Shown piece by piece: positions 32,490-43,880 of a DNA stretch of 64,000 nucleotides (positions within the stretch are counted from its first letter, which is position 1; each line of letters opens with the position of its first letter). The notes beneath the pieces were generated by a model, which saw only the letters and a program-made list of their open reading frames with translations, ran no database searches and was not told where the DNA came from. A program made the translations under genes and the position numbers. The stretch is from Gadus chalcogrammus. Lineage: Eukaryota; Chordata; Actinopteri; Gadiformes; Gadidae. The DNA is taken from the NCBI RefSeq assembly GCF_026213295.1, contig NC_079426.1, positions 1,329,159 to 1,393,158 of the forward strand, in the 5' to 3' direction.

Positions 32490-33105
32490 GGGCCTCAGAG
32501 GTCAGGTGGGGGTCCACTCTGACCCCGAGGTGGGGGTCTGAGGAGGAGGGGTGGATGTCGGGGCCGCAGAGGTCAGGTGGGGGTCCGGTCTGACCCCGAG
32601 GTGGGGGCCTCAGAGGTCAGGTGGGGGTCCGCTCTGACCCCGAGGTGGGGGCCTCAGAGGTCAGGTGGGGGTCCGTTCTGACACCGAGGTGGGGGCCTGA
32701 GGAGGAGGGGTGGATGTCGGGGCCTCAGAGGTCAGGTGGGGGTCCACTCTGACCCCGAGGTGGGGGCCTCAGAGGTCAGGTGGGGGTCCACTCTGACCCC
32801 GAGGTGGGGGCCTGAGGAGGAGGGGTGGATGTCGGGGCCTCAGAGGTCAGGTGGGGGTCCGTTCTGACCCCGAGGTGGGGGCCTCAGAGGTCAGGTGGGG
32901 GTCCGCTCTGACCCCGAGGTGGGGGCCTCAGAGGTCAGGTGGGGGTCCACTCTGACCCCGAGGTGGGGGCCTGAGGAGGAGGGGTGGATGTCGGGGCCTC
33001 AGAGGTCAGGTGGGGGTCCGCTCTGACCCCGAGGTGGGGGCCTCAGAGGTCAGGTGGGGGTCCGCTCTGACCCCGAGGTGGGGGCCTGAGGAGGAGGGGT
33101 GGATG
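32490..33105. repeat. G-rich 44-bp minisatellite
   Basis: Unit built on GGCCTCAGAGGTCAGGTGGG and GGTCCGCTCTGACCCCGAGG, alternating with a longer form containing GAGGAGGAGGGGTGGATGTC. The 57160-57420 array is a shorter copy. Confidence 0.9.
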
Positions 33106-33335
33106 TCGGGGCCGCAGAAGGTGGTGCTGGTGACGGTGGGTGACCGGGTCGGGCGTGGAGGGCCAACAAGGATGGCTTCCGTTCTGGAGCTATTGAGTAG
33201 CAGGAAGTGAGCCGTCCTCCAGGCCTGTGTCTCCTCCAGGCCGGCGCAGAGTGTGGAGAGGGCTGCAGAGGGGGGGGGCTTTGTTTTGACGTGGAGTTGG
33301 GTGTCATCAGCGTAGCAGTCGAAAGACATTCAATG
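33105..33335 (-). mobile_element. LINE reverse transcriptase fragment with YADD, copy 1
   Basis: The minus frame reads SFDCYADDTQLHVKT, which includes the YADD catalytic box of CR1/L2-type reverse transcriptases, then LLLNSSRTEAILVGPP. Only about 75 residues survive between the G-rich minisatellite and the exon Y intron. Confidence 0.75.
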
Positions 33336-33493
33336 CCGACGTGCGCGTCCGATTCATGGAGACGGGGCGGTAGTTGGCAGGTGCTGCGGGGTCAGAGCTG
33401 GCAGGTATTTACTGAACAGAATCCCTTTACGTCAGAAGAGAACAACTAGCTCCGCTAACGTCAGTGCTAGGGGCTTCTTTTGTTGCTGGACAG

Positions 33494-33599
33494 CAAACCC
33501 AAGGCCTTGGAGCGCGACGTCACAGAGATGGACCCTGCACTCCGGTTAATGCTGCAGGAGAAGGAGAGGGCTGTGAGGACGCTGCAGGAGACTGTGGAG
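33494..33599 (+). pseudogene. Coiled-coil exon Y, copy 3
   Basis: Exon Y is complete (106 bp). Exon X is lost, and only its donor and intron (GGCAGGTATTTACTG, about 33400 on) remain, joined to the LINE fragment. Confidence 0.55.
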
Positions 33600-33614
33600 G
33601 TATACTCACAGGCA

Positions 33615-33682
33615 TGGCACACACGCACACACACACACAGACACACAGACACACACACACACACACACACACAGACACACAC

Positions 33683-33769
<87 letters not shown>
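33615..33769. repeat. (CA)n microsatellite with GACA interruptions
   Basis: Imperfect CA run, interrupted by GACA and CGCA to about 33690, then pure. Confidence 0.98.
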
Positions 33770-33770
<1 letters not shown>

Positions 33771-35090
33771 CTGGCACAGAGGCCCCACTACTTCCTGTCT
33801 GGGGCCGGAAGTACGCACGATCAAAATAGGTAAAAGTGAAAGTATGTGATCTACTACTCACACATGCTCCTCCTCATCTCCACCTTCTCTGTCCTCTCAT
33901 TGGTCGATCATCCGCTCCCAACAGCTTCTTCTACTAAAAGTAAACTCTAAAGATTCATGTTCTAAACATGCCAACAGAGAGTTTACAAGGCATTTTCCAA
34001 CAGCGAGAAATCCATAAAGGTTTCGCGTTTCCTGAATGAAGGAGATTATGTTTTAATTTGATTGGATTTATTCGTTAACCATGTTCCTCAAGCCTTGTAA
34101 GATCAAAGAGATAGATAAAAGGTGTTGTTCCTCCATAACATGCAAGGTGTGCAGCTCCCCCAGAGGGAGTTCTGTTGTACTACATCTATTTTAGATTCAC
34201 CAATCTAAATGGGGTGACCTTTGACATTGTCGTACATCACTGAATGAATGATGTATGACAATAATGAACACAATCCTAGATGAGCTAGAGAGGAGAGCAG
34301 AGATAATAGAGGAGGAGAAAAGAGAGGGGATGAGAAGAGAGGATTGAGAGGAGAGGATGGAGAGAGGAGAGCTGACAACACAAAGTCACAGTACTCACAC
34401 ACATGGGGAGTATCTTTACATGTAGTCACTGTGACCTTTGTGTAAGTGTGTAACACATGGTGGGTTGTTGTACATTGGAGATTAATTTAATGGTTCATCA
34501 ACAACAAACTTTTAGATTTCTTCAATGTTTTAAAACGTTCCATCAATCTCGAAATAATAAAAATAAGGGTTTTTAGAAATAAAGAATTTTATTTTTTGTA
34601 TCACACTTACAGAAACAGTATTTTACAGAAACAGTATTAATACTGAACACTATTTGACTGGAATGTATCTATTCCCCTGAAATGATCCATTACAATGATA
34701 ATGAAGGCCTACGCATTACAATATTTGCATTTTCTTTTATTAAAATCACAAGTGTAAGACATTGGATTGTTTTGTCATTAAATATTCTGATATATATTCA
34801 ATTTTCAAATTATTATTTATACGGGTTAATCCTCTAAACATGTTCTATATAACTGCAAAAAATATTATATCTTTAAACGTGTAAAAGAAATAAAGGAAAA
34901 CAGACACATAAATGGAGTGTAATATAACCCTTTTGAAAGGGTTATATTACACAACTACAGGGTTAATTCTTAAATATATTCTCCTCGTTAAATGACAGCA
35001 GTATGACATTAATGCAGATCTCACATAGTAGAGATTCTAATTCTATTCTCATTCAGGAAACAACATTAGTTGTTTTGGTTGTTTGATTAT
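33770..35090. other. TRIM5 3' flank
   Basis: Degraded ISRE (TAAAAGTGAAAGT, near 33831), GA tract 34284-34374, and a perfect hairpin 34917-34952. It matches the TRIM9 flank throughout. No gene. Confidence 0.55.
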
Positions 35091-35095
35091 TAATA

Positions 35096-36718
35096 TCAAA
35101 CAAGGGTCCTAGTCTGTTGATTGACAGGTGAGATGATCAGGGGGGCAGAGTTTATATCACCATCATCGAGGATTGGATAGAGAGGCTCAGTGAAGGTGCA
35201 GCCAGTAGCAGAGTAGATATGAACCCTGGCTTCCACATCATAGAAGGAGACCAGACCCTCATCATAATCAACAAACACCCCCACCTTCTGGAGCCCAGCT
35301 CTCAGAGGGAGATCGACATCAGGGTTATCACTAAATGCCAACCCCTCCTTGGTGTAGAGAAGAGTCCAGTAACCCGTCTCAGGGGTCCACACTGTCTCAC
35401 CTTTTCTGTCGATGGACTCTCTGGCCACTCCTAACCACCATACAGTCTTGTCTTTAACCTGGACCTCAAAGTAAAATCTCCCTGAGGAGAAGCTCTGCCT
35501 CGTGAGAACACATGCATAGTATGTAAATCTCTTAGGGTTGTCTGGGAGGTCCTTCCACACACCTCCATCATGTACTTGTTTCCCATCCTCAGACAGGATG
35601 AGACAGGGATAAGCTGTATCAGGATCCAGAGTCACATCTACTTCATACTGCTGGACCCTCTTCAGTTCACTATCAGGCAGCTTCTTCATCTCCATGTTCA
35701 GTGTCTCCTCCAGCTGATCCAGGGATCTCCTCAAGGTCCCTACGTATGACGGAGGACGGACCTCCACCGTGGTCCAGTCCCTGGTGGGTGGAGGATCCTT
35801 CAGGGATCTGAAGGTCTGGAGGAAGTGGAGGTGGTCTTCAGTGTGTGAGAGCCGCTTCACCTTTGATCTTCTATTGGTCAGATCTTCTATTTCCTGCTCC
35901 AGCTCTTTGATGAGGTCTTCAGCTCGTTTCACGGTGGATTTCAGTTTCTCTTGAACCGTTTGGTTGAATTCATCCCGGCCCTTTTCAACACAGCCTATCA
36001 GAGCAGTGAAGACCTGCCCACCATGGGCTATCTCTCTGTCTGCATCTTTGTTGCTCAGTTCCACTGTGTCTTTGATCTCCTTAATCTTTAGTTTTCTCTC
36101 CTGGATCATCTGCGGAACTTCAGCCTCTATCTTCCCCAGCAGGGCCGTCTTCACTTCATATTCCTCCTTTAGAGGTACAACAGGATGGGACTTGTGGTCT
36201 GCCTCTCTGCAGAACTGACACACACACACCTGTTCAGTCCGGCAGAAGAGCTCCAGAAGTCGGTCGTGTTTCTTACACATCCTGTCTTCCAGACGGTCCA
36301 TAGGCTCGACCAGCCGATGTTTCTTCAGGCCAGCGACTCTCTGATGTGGCTCCAGGTGGGTTTGGCAGTAAGAGGTAAAACACATCAGGCAGGACTTCAC
36401 AGCCTTCTGCTGGGTCCCAGTACAGACGTCACAGGGAACTTCTCCTGGTTCAACACAAGGCTGCTCTTTTACTCGTACGGTTGTTCTAAACTGAGCAGCC
36501 AGCTCTGATAAGAAGGTATTGACCTGTAGATCAGGTCTTGTGTTGAAAAGCTTGTTGCAAACAGGACATTTGTACTTGACTTGTTCATCCCAGAACTTTG
36601 TAATACAGGTTCTGCAGAAGTTGTGTCCACATGTGGTGGTAACTGGACTGCTGAACACATCCAGACAGATGGAACATGAAAAGTTCTCTTCGGACCAGGA
36701 AGTGTTAGCACAGGCCAT
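35096..36718 (-). CDS. TRIM5 of the array: bloodthirsty-type TRIM with C-terminal extension
   Basis: 540 residues (array position 5; not the mammalian gene TRIM5). The RING is intact, with FSSPVTTTC. B-box 2 has the variant CQFCREADHKSH. One T is missing in the GTCTGTTTGATTG block, so the normal end SPVNQTD becomes SPVNQQTRTLV. The SPRY 517 loop is short (DDGDINSAPL), as in TRIM7. Variable sites: C373, V427, VWTPE at 444-448, NPDVDLP near 466-472. R284 and K286 replace S and E in the coiled coil (NRRSKVKR). Confidence 0.92.
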   Translation of the reverse strand: MACANTSWSEENFSCSICLDVFSSPVTTTCGHNFCRTCITKFWDEQVKYKCPVCNKLFNTRPDLQVNTFLSELAAQFRTTVRVKEQPCVEPGEVPCDVCTGTQQKAVKSCLMCFTSYCQTHLEPHQRVAGLKKHRLVEPMDRLEDRMCKKHDRLLELFCRTEQVCVCQFCREADHKSHPVVPLKEEYEVKTALLGKIEAEVPQMIQERKLKIKEIKDTVELSNKDADREIAHGGQVFTALIGCVEKGRDEFNQTVQEKLKSTVKRAEDLIKELEQEIEDLTNRRSKVKRLSHTEDHLHFLQTFRSLKDPPPTRDWTTVEVRPPSYVGTLRRSLDQLEETLNMEMKKLPDSELKRVQQYEVDVTLDPDTAYPCLILSEDGKQVHDGGVWKDLPDNPKRFTYYACVLTRQSFSSGRFYFEVQVKDKTVWWLGVARESIDRKGETVWTPETGYWTLLYTKEGLAFSDNPDVDLPLRAGLQKVGVFVDYDEGLVSFYDVEARVHIYSATGCTFTEPLYPILDDGDINSAPLIISPVNQQTRTLV

Positions 36719-36823
36719 TCCTAGACACAGACGACAAGATTTATGTATTGGGCAATACAGATTTCTAATTCGATAACGGGAAGAGATGTTTTAACTTTCT
36801 CAAAGTTGTGCTGATTTACTTAC

Positions 36824-36990
36824 TTGTTCTTACTGTCAGACTTTTTGTCCCAAAATGCGATTTATTTTCTCCTGAACGGGAGAACAGCTCTTTGGTTTCG
36901 TTTCCTCAATATGACGTCCTCTCCTCCCCTAACACATGGCTCCTCCCTTAACCCTTGGCTCCGCCCCCATGAACACACTCAGACTTTGGT
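36824..36990 (-). promoter_or_regulatory. TRIM5 promoter region
   Basis: 5'UTR donor ACAA|GTAAGT at 36824/36823, GTTTCGTTTCC at 36895-36905, TGACGTCC and a GC box. Closest in sequence to the TRIM3 and TRIM9 promoters. Confidence 0.55.
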
Positions 36991-37399
36991 GCATTCACGC
37001 ACTGTGTAGGCTCCTTCAATGCGTTGATGTTTTCTCTTCTTTGCGGCATTCAAATATGTTCAACCTTAAAAAGATTGGACACAGAGAGCCCGGGAAAAAA
37101 AATAACTTTTTGATTCAGTGGTGAGTTGTGTTGCGACTAACTGAGAAAGAGCTGTAAGAATACATTTGACTTGATTTTGACTGTGCCTAGTATTTTCTCC
37201 ACAGTCTTAATATAAAATCACGAAACAAACGGAGAAGGGAGGGGGCGCGGGAGCAACTGTTAGGGCGCACAGAAACCGTCACCGTAGTACCCACGGCAAT
37301 GCAATGCACGGCAGTTAATTACACTGAATTAAAAGTAGGTTTACCTAGAAAATTCACAAATTATAAGATGGAAGATTTACTGTATTGTTAATAAAAGTA

Positions 37400-37830
37400 T
37401 GGTGGGGATCGCATATCAGCAACATGTGAGAACTGTGACTCAAATAAGCACATAAGCTGCAATATCTGCACATAGCCCCAAGGGAGGAGCACCAAACATA
37501 AAAGCTGTAATAACTGCTCATGGCCACAAGATGGCAGCATCATTACACATATGAGGATGGCCGGAGGCGGGCTCTCAAAACCATAGCCAATCAGATGACG
37601 TAGTACGTCATATAGGCCGCGCCTATTCCATACAGAGCAGGACCCAGAAGAGGTCAGAGATACTAGAGGCAGGTTAACCTCGGATGCTCCGCTAAGCGTC
37701 GCTCCACGTGTATATACAATTCCCCTCCTATTGTTTCATGTTTACCACACCGAAACCAGGCCAAATGAAGAGAGTTAAAAGCGATCCTGACTGGAGTACC
37801 TTTTCTGAATAACGCAACACGACGCGTTTC
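37400..37830. promoter_or_regulatory. Repeated CCAAT/CRE/TATA-like block, copy 2
   Basis: AGCCAATCAGATGACG, TACGTCATATAGG and GTATATACAATTCCCC, as at 22980-23420. Confidence 0.3.
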
Positions 37831-38067
37831 CTAGAGCTCTGCACGTGGAGAAATGTATTCACAAATAATTGATGATATTAACCCTCCCACCCCCATGCAC
37901 ATATTCCTTCACTAGTAATGTCCTTAATAACTGAATGGAGAAATTGAAATACATGATATTAATGATACTGAAGTCATAATATTAAGAGAGAAATAAATAA
38001 AAATCCAAACTCCGCCTTATTCTTTTGTTTGAATGTGACCTTTTTTGATTTGTTGCGGCTGTGGACC

Positions 38068-38608
38068 ACGGCGCCGGGGCCCCCCGGGTCCGGGCGGTCT
38101 TCAGCGGCCCTCAGCATCAAAGACACCTCCAGCGGGAAGTCCGTCAGCCGCCCTTCAACCGTCTGAACCACAGAGAGTAGATAGACAGAGGGAGCTAGTC
38201 CTGAAACACTCAAACCCAGCTGGTCTCGGCTACAGAGCCAAGACCAGGAGAACGGCAGTCCTCCCAACAGGTTGATTGATTCAACATGAGCATGTGATCG
38301 CCATCATAAGCAGAGTCGTAACATTACTGTAGGTAATAACACGATTAAAGCTACTCACCTCCTGTGTCATTGTGACCTTGGCCATGGGGATGTGCTTCAT
38401 AGCGACCTAAGCAACAAAGACACCAGCTCACTGCTTTAGTGTTTAACAGAGGACGCCGTGAATCAGACACGTATGTGCTTCCACAGAGTGTGGCTTTGTG
38501 GCGTCACTCTTACAGGCAGACGGTCCTCTTTCCGGCAGCCAGCAAAGACACTCCCGAAGCCTCCCTGTCCCAGCTGCTGCAGCTCCTCGTACAGAGCGTC
38601 AAAGTCTG
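38068..38608 (-). pseudogene. PIM-type kinase fragment C
   Basis: Exon 1 (38608-38514) and exon 2 (38406-38359, VAMKHIPMAKVTMTQE, acceptor TTAG) are intact and in phase. Exon 3 keeps its acceptor (start 38162) but stops after GGPGAV at the same breakpoint as fragment B. It is the cleanest N-terminal part of the four, but it lacks the hinge and C-lobe. Confidence 0.75.
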
Positions 38609-38705
38609 CTGAGACCACACAGACCGTTAGTGAGTCTATTAACCCATCCATCCCTCCGTTCAGCCCTTCATATCTAACCCTCCATCTGTCTGACCTGTGC
38701 TGCAG

Positions 38706-39060
38706 GTCGTCAGGCGGGTCCTGCAGGAGGAGGAGATACGGGGGGAGCTGTGGTCGGAGCGCTCAACACCTCCAGACGAGCTGAGTCCTCTGTCAGCTCC
38801 GTCTGTGTCCCGGGATCCGGCCGGAGACACCCCCCCCCCCCCCCCCCCGGGTCTACACGGGCCTCAGAGGCGTCCTCCGGCCCCCCCACAGCCTCCACAT
38901 GGGGAGGGTGTTGCCCTGTGGTGGTCCTCCACCTCTTGGAGGGGCTTGGGCCTTCCTCTGGATCCTCTCTGCTCCTCTGCCCCCTCACTAGCCCTCCGCA
39001 CACGGAGCACACTAGCTCACTCAGAGCAGGACTTTCACTTCCCTAAACATGTTATCTGTG
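38706..39060. other. GC-rich block, copy 4
   Basis: Same as 17802-18180, with a poly-C tract near 38829. Confidence 0.45.
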
Positions 39061-39114
39061 TTGGGCTCCTCAGTGTTTCTATATACCGCCCCTCCCTCTG
39101 AACGTCCGCGGGGC

Positions 39115-39472
39115 GTCCGGGGGCTACTGGTTAAGGAGGTGGTCCGGTAACCGGAGGGTGACCGGGTCGAGTCCCGACCGGTAGGTGAGCTATGTGGACG
39201 GGGGGAGTCGTTGTGCAGCACTCTCCTCCGTCCTCGTCCACAGAGGAGGTTCCCTTGAGCAAGGCACCTGAAGCCCCCGGGCTGCACTGCGGCCGCCCAC
39301 TGCTCCGGGAACGCCGGGGTACCCCCCGTGTGTGTGTGTGCCCCCGTGTGTGTGTGTGCCCCCGTGTGTGTGGACAAGGTCACTCCTCTGTGTGTGTGTG
39401 TTCACCAGCTCCCGGACGGGTCAAGAGCAGAGGAAGAGAATAAAGGATACCTTAACTTAACTTAACTTAACT
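39115..39472 (+). mobile_element. tRNA-derived SINE, copy 4
   Basis: Complete head (GGGTCGAGTCCC), body (TTGAGCAAGGCACCTGAAGC), CCCCGTGTGTG insert and CTTAA tail (39451-39472). Confidence 0.75.
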
Positions 39473-39559
39473 TCATATAAATCTGAGGAATATGTTTTCT
39501 TCCAATGTTCTAAATGGGCCGTAGACTGGCAACAGATAATCCACAACAATATTAAAAAC

Positions 39560-39600
39560 AATTATTGTAATTGTGCAATTACAATAATTGCACAATTAAT
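39560..39600. repeat. Small inverted repeat
   Basis: AATTATTGTAATTGTGC and GCACAATTATTG-type arms around CAATTACAATAATTG; also present at about 49900. Confidence 0.4.
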
Positions 39601-39784
39601 TGCACAACAACGTCACCAGCCCCCCCGACCAGACCAGACCCATCAAGCTCCTCTGTCGCTGCCTCCTCCTCTGCTCTCCCCGGATCACGACCGGATGCGT
39701 CGGCTCTTACTCATCTACATTAATTAATGATAAACATAAACATTAATGTGTAATGTACAACACTAATGAACACAATCCTAGATA

Positions 39785-39968
39785 AGCTAGAGAGGAGAGC
39801 AGAGATAAGAGAGAGGAGGAGAAGAGAGAGGAGAGGAGAGAAGGGAGAGGAGAGGAGAGAAGGAAGAGAAGAGAGGAAAGGATGGAGAGGAGAAGAGAGG
39901 AGAGGGATAGAGAAGAGAGAGGAGAGAGGAGAGGAGAGAGGAGAGGAGATGATGGAGAGGAGAGGAGA
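39785..39968. repeat. Purine (GA) tract
   Basis: GAGAGGAGGAGAAGAG-type imperfect repeats. It contributes coding-like Glu-Arg frames that I reject. Confidence 0.9.
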
Positions 39969-40725
39969 GCTGACCAGACAAAGTCACGGTACTCACACAC
40001 ATGGGGAGTATCTTTACACGTAGTCACTGTGACCTTTGTGTAAGTGTGTAACACATGTTGGGTTGTTGTATATTGGAGATTAATTTACTGGATCATCAAC
40101 TACAAACCGTTACATTTCTTCAATGATTTAAAACGTTCCATCAATCTCAGATCATCAAAATTAAGGGTTTAGAAATAAACAATTTTATTTTTTGTATCAC
40201 ACTTTTTTTTATTACAGAAACAGTATTTATACTGAGCACTATTTGACTGGAATGTATCTATTTCCCTGAAATGATCCATTACAATTATAATGTATGCCCC
40301 AACACATAACAATATTTGCCTTTTCTTTTTATTAAAATCCAAAAAAAAAAAGTGCAAGAACATTGAATTGTTTGGTCATTACATGATCAGAAATTAAAAC
40401 CAATAGAACTGTTAATTTTTTTTATTATATATACATGTTAATCCTCTAAACATGTTCTACATAACTGCAACCAATTTTATATCTTTAAACATGTAAAATA
40501 AATAAAAGGAAAACAGACACATAAATGGAGTGTAATATAACCCTTTATAAAGTGTTATATTGCACAACTGCAGGGTTAATTCTTACAAATATTCTCCTCG
40601 TTAAATGACAGCAGTACGACATTAATGCAGATCTCTCAGATCTCACATAGTAGAGATTCTAATTCTATTCTAATTCAGGAAACAACTTTAGTTGTTTTGG
40701 TCGTTTGATTATTTTATTATCAAAC
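39969..40725. other. TRIM6 3' flank
   Basis: AT-rich spacer, with a hairpin near 40531-40566 that carries two mismatches. No gene. Confidence 0.5.
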
Positions 40726-40732
40726 AAAGGTC

Positions 40733-42139
40733 CTAGTCTGTTTGATTGACAGGTGAGATGATCAGGGGGGCAGAGTTTCTACCTTCTTCATGATCACCTG
40801 GATCGAGGATTGGATAGAGAGGCTCAGTGAAGGTGCAGCCAGTAGCAGAGTAGATATGAACCCTGGCTTCCACATCATAGAAGGAGACCAGACCCTCATC
40901 ATAATCAACAAACACCCCCACCTTCTGGAGCTCAGCTCTCAGAGGGAGATCGACAGAAGGGTTATCACTAAATACCAACTCATCATTGTCGTAGTAAAGA
41001 GTCCAGTAACCCGTCTCAGGGGTCCCCTCTGTCTCACCTTTTCTGTCGATGGACTCTCTGGCCAATCCTAACCACAATGCAGTCTTGTCTTTAACCTGGA
41101 CCTCAAAGTAAAATCTCCCTGAGGAGAAGCTCTGCCTTGTGAGAACGGATGTATACTCTGTAAATCTCTTAGGGTTGTCTGGGAGTTCCTTCTCTTCACC
41201 TCCATCATGTACTTGTTTCCCATCCTCAGACAGGATGAGCTTGGGATGAGCTGTATCAGGATCCAGAGTCACATCTACTTCATACTGCTGGACCCACTTC
41301 AGTTCAGCATCGCGCAGCTTCTTCATCTCCATGTTCAGTGTCTCCTCCAGCTGATCCAGGGATCTCCTCAAGGTCCCTACGTATGACGGAGGACGGACCT
41401 CCACCGTGGTCCAGTCCCTGGTGGGTGGAGGATCCTTCAGGGATCTGAAGGTCTGGAGGAAGTGGAGGTGGTCTTCAGTGTGTGAGAGCCGCTTCACCTC
41501 TGAGCTTCTATTGGTCAGATCTTCTATTTCCTGCTCCAGCTCTTTGATGAGGTCTTCAGCTCGTTTCACTGTGGATTTCAGTTTCTCTTTCACTGTTTGG
41601 TTGAATTCATCCCGGCCCTTTTCAACACAGCCTATCAGAGCAGTGAAGACCTGCCCACCTTGGGCTATCTCTCTGTCTGCGTCTTTGTTGCTCAGTTCCA
41701 CTGTGTCTTTGATCTCCTTAATCTTTTGTTTTCTCTCCTGGATCTTCTGCGGAACGTCAGTCACCGTCTTCCCCAGCTGGGTTTGGCAGTAAGAGGTAAA
41801 ACACATTAGACAGGACTTCACAGCCTTCTGCTGGGTCCCAGTACAGACGTCACAGGGAACTTCTGCTGGTTCAACACAGGGCTGCTCTTTTACTAGTACG
41901 GTTGTTCTAATCTGAGCAGCCAGCTCTGATAAGAAGGTATTGACCTGTAGATCAGGTCTTGTGTTGAAAAGCTTGTTGCAAACAGGGCATTTGTACTTGA
42001 CTTGTCCATCCCAGAACTTTGTAATACAGATTCTGCAGAAGTTGTGTCCACATGCGGTGGAAACTGGACTGCTGAACACATCCAGACAGATGGAACATGA
42101 AAAGTTCTCTTCAGACCAGGAAGTGTTAGCACAGGCCAT
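40733..42139 (-). CDS. TRIM6 of the array: B-box-2-less TRIM (in-frame deletion)
   Basis: 468 residues. After SCLMCFTSYCQT the protein jumps straight to QLGKTVTDVPQK. About 72 residues are missing without a frameshift: the end of the B-box-1-like motif and all of B-box 2. The DNA junction (CCCCAGCTGGGTTTGGCAG) lies at a GTGGG/CTGGG micro-homology. The RING (FSSPVSTAC), coiled coil and SPRY are otherwise intact, so the product would be RING-coiled-coil-SPRY. SPRY variable sites: K373, A427-L428, EGTPE, NPSVDLP, DPGDHEEG. L431-A432 appears as GLARES. Whether it is functional is unknown; lack of other lesions suggests a recent deletion or continued selection. Confidence 0.88.
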   Translation of the reverse strand: MACANTSWSEENFSCSICLDVFSSPVSTACGHNFCRICITKFWDGQVKYKCPVCNKLFNTRPDLQVNTFLSELAAQIRTTVLVKEQPCVEPAEVPCDVCTGTQQKAVKSCLMCFTSYCQTQLGKTVTDVPQKIQERKQKIKEIKDTVELSNKDADREIAQGGQVFTALIGCVEKGRDEFNQTVKEKLKSTVKRAEDLIKELEQEIEDLTNRSSEVKRLSHTEDHLHFLQTFRSLKDPPPTRDWTTVEVRPPSYVGTLRRSLDQLEETLNMEMKKLRDAELKWVQQYEVDVTLDPDTAHPKLILSEDGKQVHDGGEEKELPDNPKRFTEYTSVLTRQSFSSGRFYFEVQVKDKTALWLGLARESIDRKGETEGTPETGYWTLYYDNDELVFSDNPSVDLPLRAELQKVGVFVDYDEGLVSFYDVEARVHIYSATGCTFTEPLYPILDPGDHEEGRNSAPLIISPVNQTD

Positions 42140-42245
42140 TCCTAGACACAGACGACAAGGTTTATGTATTGAGCAATTATAGATTTCTAATTCGATAACG
42201 GGAAGAGAGGTTTTAACTTTCTCAAAGTTGTGCTGTTTTACTTAC

Positions 42246-42470
42246 CTTTTTCTTACTGTCAGACTTTTTGTTCCAAAATGCGATTTATTTTACAGCTTCA
42301 ACGTCGGTTGCTTTGGTCAGAGAATGTCTAATATTCGTAGACGGGCTCTGCTTTGGTTTCGAACGTTAAGTTTTGTTTCCTCAATATGACGTCCTCTCCT
42401 CCCCTAACACATGGCTCCTCCCTTAACTCTTGGCTCCGCCCCCACGAACACACTCAGACTTTGGTGCATT
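42246..42470 (-). promoter_or_regulatory. TRIM6 promoter region
   Basis: Donor AAAAG|GTAAGT at 42246/42245. The ISRE-like element is mutated to GTTTTGTTTCC (42370-42380). TGACGTCC and a GC box remain. An inserted stretch (about 42318-42360) precedes it. Confidence 0.5.
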
Positions 42471-42719
42471 CATGCACTGTGTAGGCTACTTCAATGCGTT
42501 GATGTTGTCTCTTCTTTGCGGCATTCAAATATGTTCAACCTTAAAAAGATTGGACACAGAGAGCCCGGAAAAAAAATAAACTTTGATTCAGTGGTGAGTT
42601 GTGTTGCGACTAACTGAGTAAGAATACATTTGACTTGATTTTGACTGTTCCTGGTATTTTCTCCACAGTCTTAATATAAAAACAACCCTCTCCATGTGTG
42701 CCCAGATAACCTGTGCGAT

Positions 42720-43470
42720 TATGGTTATTTCATATTAAGTTAACACAGTGATATTAGGCTCCTCTCCCAGATTCTAACCTCATAAAACCGCCAAGTCATG
42801 TGACACGGGGTAGGGCAGACGAACCAGACCGACGAGTTCACCTTCAGTCTGAGCCAACAAACACTTGCAGCCATGCGGAAGTTAATTCCACTGAATTAAA
42901 AATAGTTTTACCTAGAAAATTCACAAAGTATAAGATGGAAGACTTACTGTATTGTGGCGATATAACCCCCCCCCCCTTCCTGATACAAATATTCATTCAC
43001 TTGTCATATTAAAGTACTTAATAACTGTATGGAGAAATCTAAATGCATGATATTAGTGATAATGAAGTCATAATATCAAGAGAGAAATAAATAAAAATCC
43101 AAACTCAAGATAATAAACTCAAGGTTTATGTATTGAGCAATTATAGATTTCGAATTCAATGACAGGAAGAGAGGTTTTAACTACGCCTCAAAGTTGTGTG
43201 CTTTAACTTACCTAGTTGATATTGTCTGTCAGACTATTAGTTCCAAACTATTTCTCCTGAAAGAGAGAACTGCTTCCACGTCGGTTGGCTTTGGTCTCTA
43301 TGAACCTTAAGTTTCGTTTCCTGAACAAGACGTCCTCTCCGTACCACCTGACTCCTCCCCTAACACCCGGCTCCTCCCCTAACACCAGGCTCCTCCCCTA
43401 ACACCAGGCTCCTCCCCTAACACCTGGCTCCGCCCCCACGGTTTACCGACGTTTCAAACGTTCACAGTAA
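42720..43470 (-). pseudogene. Orphan TRIM promoter/5'UTR block without coding region
   Basis: Has the long-intron block, a donor CTAG|GTAAGT at 43212/43211, AGTTTCGTTTCC (43310-43321) and four CTCCTCCCCTAAC repeats with a GC box, as in TRIM4. There is no ATG or RING-coding sequence after it; TRIM6's own promoter lies further on. It is another trace of a lost TRIM copy. Confidence 0.65.
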
Positions 43471-43534
43471 AGGCAGGTTCATTCAGAGCAAACAAACACT
43501 TGCAGCAATGCGGCAGTTAAATCCACTGAATTAA

Positions 43535-43880
43535 CTGAGGGGCTCGCTGTAGGCCTTCTGATGTTCCCGCTAGGCTAGTTTGTGAACAGCCGGTCCTGAG
43601 TCCTTAAACGCCGCTCTAGGACACGCCCCGTTCTCTTCAGCAGTCGTAGCTCACTGGTGTACCGGGGGCTGAGCGTGGGAAGGGGACGGTTCTGGGCTGG
43701 ACTGGGGCATGGCGGTCCAGGAGGGGGCTGAGGGATGGATTGTAGAGATCCACAGATTCAGTGACTGAAGGGGGGCTGGCAGCGAGAGACGGAGGAGGTC
43801 AGTAGTCATGGGGACTGGGTTGATGTTTTTAAGGTTCCTGAAACTGATTGGTCTGTTGGGCTTATTGAGGGGGGGGGTTC
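43535..43880 (-). mobile_element. LINE ORF2 linker-region fragment, copy 2
   Basis: Near-identical to 10106-10455 and cut at the same poly-G place. The minus frame includes ISFRNLKNINPVPMTTDLL. Confidence 0.6.
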
